Assembly (NCBI GenBank): GCA_019637265.1
Contig: JAHBVY010000001.1
Span: 124,001 to 188,000, forward strand
Length of the DNA stretch: 64,000 nt
Direction of reading: 5' to 3'
Source of the DNA: Polyangiaceae bacterium
Lineage (GTDB): Bacteria; Myxococcota_A; Polyangia; Polyangiales; Polyangiaceae
Part shown: in pieces, positions 63,683 to 64,000 of the stretch
Numbering within the stretch: the first letter of the stretch is position 1
How the letters are laid out: every line of letters starts with the position of its first letter
Program-made: the position numbers and the translations under genes
The notes under the pieces: model-generated
Database searches by the model: none
The model's input: the letters and a program-made list of their open reading frames with translations, nothing else
Told to the model about the DNA's origin: nothing

Positions 63683-63945
63683 GAAGCGCTATGGATCTTC
63701 AAGGAGGGGCCACGGCGCAAGGCCGCCGCGCGTTTTTTGCGCGGACGGGTTTCCACAGGCTTTTTTAGGGGCTTGCGCGGCTGTGAGCCAGCGCGCCGCC
63801 GCAGAGCGTGGTGCCGTCCAACCCCCAAGAACCCCAGTGACCAAGCCCGCAGCCCGCCCAAGCCCGGTAGGGGCGGGTTTCAAACCCGCCCGTCAACCTG
63901 TTGTCTAACTCGTTCGTCAGCCTAGCTGACACGCGCGCCCGGCGC
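63683..63945. repeat. Intergenic gap with dispersed repeat and palindrome
   Basis: GTGGTGCCGTCCAACC (63808-63823, one mismatch) followed by CCCAAGA, and GTAGGGGCGGGTTTCAAACC with CGCCC (63867-63892) lie behind the antiporter. The second is the hairpin family member that also occurs at 10612. No gene was found. Confidence 0.75.
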
Positions 63946-64000
63946 TCAAACGCGGTCCACCGAGACCACGCCGCGCACGCGCTGCAGCGCCTTCATCACG
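63946..64000 (-). CDS. C-terminal fragment, ACT-like end (RelA/SpoT type?)
   Basis: Seventeen codons and a TGA (63946-63948) run to the window edge. The residues VMKALQRVRGVVSVDRV match the last strand of ACT domains as in RelA/SpoT (LxRVxGVxSVxRV). Other ACT proteins are possible. It is only a fragment and the call is weak. Confidence 0.4.
   Translation of the reverse strand, partial: VMKALQRVRGVVSVDRV

Overview
The window is a high-GC, densely coded bacterial chromosome segment, most likely from a Myxococcota genome (Polyangia-like; exact order not determinable by eye). Pointers are three transmembrane or zinc-ribbon Ser/Thr protein kinases, a TPR-PEGA-barrel protein, AgmX/PglI-like C-terminal domains, a TIGR04551-like outer-membrane protein, an OmpA protein with thrombospondin type 3 repeats, and many lipoproteins with Gly/Thr/Ser-rich spacers. 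No phage, transposase, CRISPR array or rRNA was seen. One tRNA gene is present.

Layout. 1-5 kb: start of a penicillin-binding-protein-like gene, a PilZ gene, a coiled-coil lipoprotein gene broken by an in-frame TAA, msrA with a small overlapping partner, an SDR and a lipoprotein. 5-16 kb: central metabolism (acyl-CoA dehydrogenase, a LicC-like nucleotidyltransferase, an M20 peptidase, class II aldolase, acetyl-CoA synthetase) plus a solitary Xre regulator next to a decayed duplicate of the aldolase 3' end, and a kinase/TPR-PEGA pair. 16-24 kb: rpsT behind a new 55-residue gene and a near-consensus promoter, an ECF sigma with a membrane partner, and a MacAB-type exporter with two permeases. 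24-27 kb: an S1-domain protein and Mrp. 27-37 kb: a secretory redox zone with two very Cys-rich lipoproteins, four thioredoxin-fold lipoproteins, a Gly-rich lipoprotein and a beta-barrel, arranged as two convergent coupled operons plus single genes. 37-47 kb: OmpA-TSP3, kinases, TIGR04551-like barrel, HEAT protein, glycosyltransferase. 47-57 kb: an M48-like pseudo-peptidase, alaS with a hairpin leader and an internal 18-bp minisatellite, murB, and a HARE-HTH protein fused to a degenerate Mrr-like nuclease domain. 57-64 kb: phosphodiesterase, paired lipoproteins, dprA-like, trmFO, tRNA-Gly, an antiporter and the last codons of a gene that looks like an ACT-domain (RelA/SpoT type) protein.

How the parts fit. 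Envelope biology dominates: exported redox proteins, barrels, TonB/AgmX-like domains, transmembrane kinases and an ECF sigma/membrane partner pair suggest a cell that senses and remodels its surface. Housekeeping genes (acs, fba, alaS, murB, rpsT, trmFO, mrp) are interleaved with these.

Non-coding structure. A 16-bp word (GCGGTGCCGTCCAACC) occurs six times exactly and three times with one mismatch, always between genes, usually followed by CCCCCAAA. A related 11-mer (GGGGGTTTGGC) occurs five times, two of them inside genes. A second class of short palindromes (arms GGGCGGG/CCCGCCC or GGCAGGC/GCCTGCC) sits at gene 3' ends, mostly between convergent genes. The most promising leads are the redox lipoprotein zone, the HARE-HTH/Mrr fusion, the aldolase-tail duplication around the Xre gene, the alaS leader and the nonsense codon in the PilZ-linked lipoprotein gene. 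All counts and alignments were made by eye.
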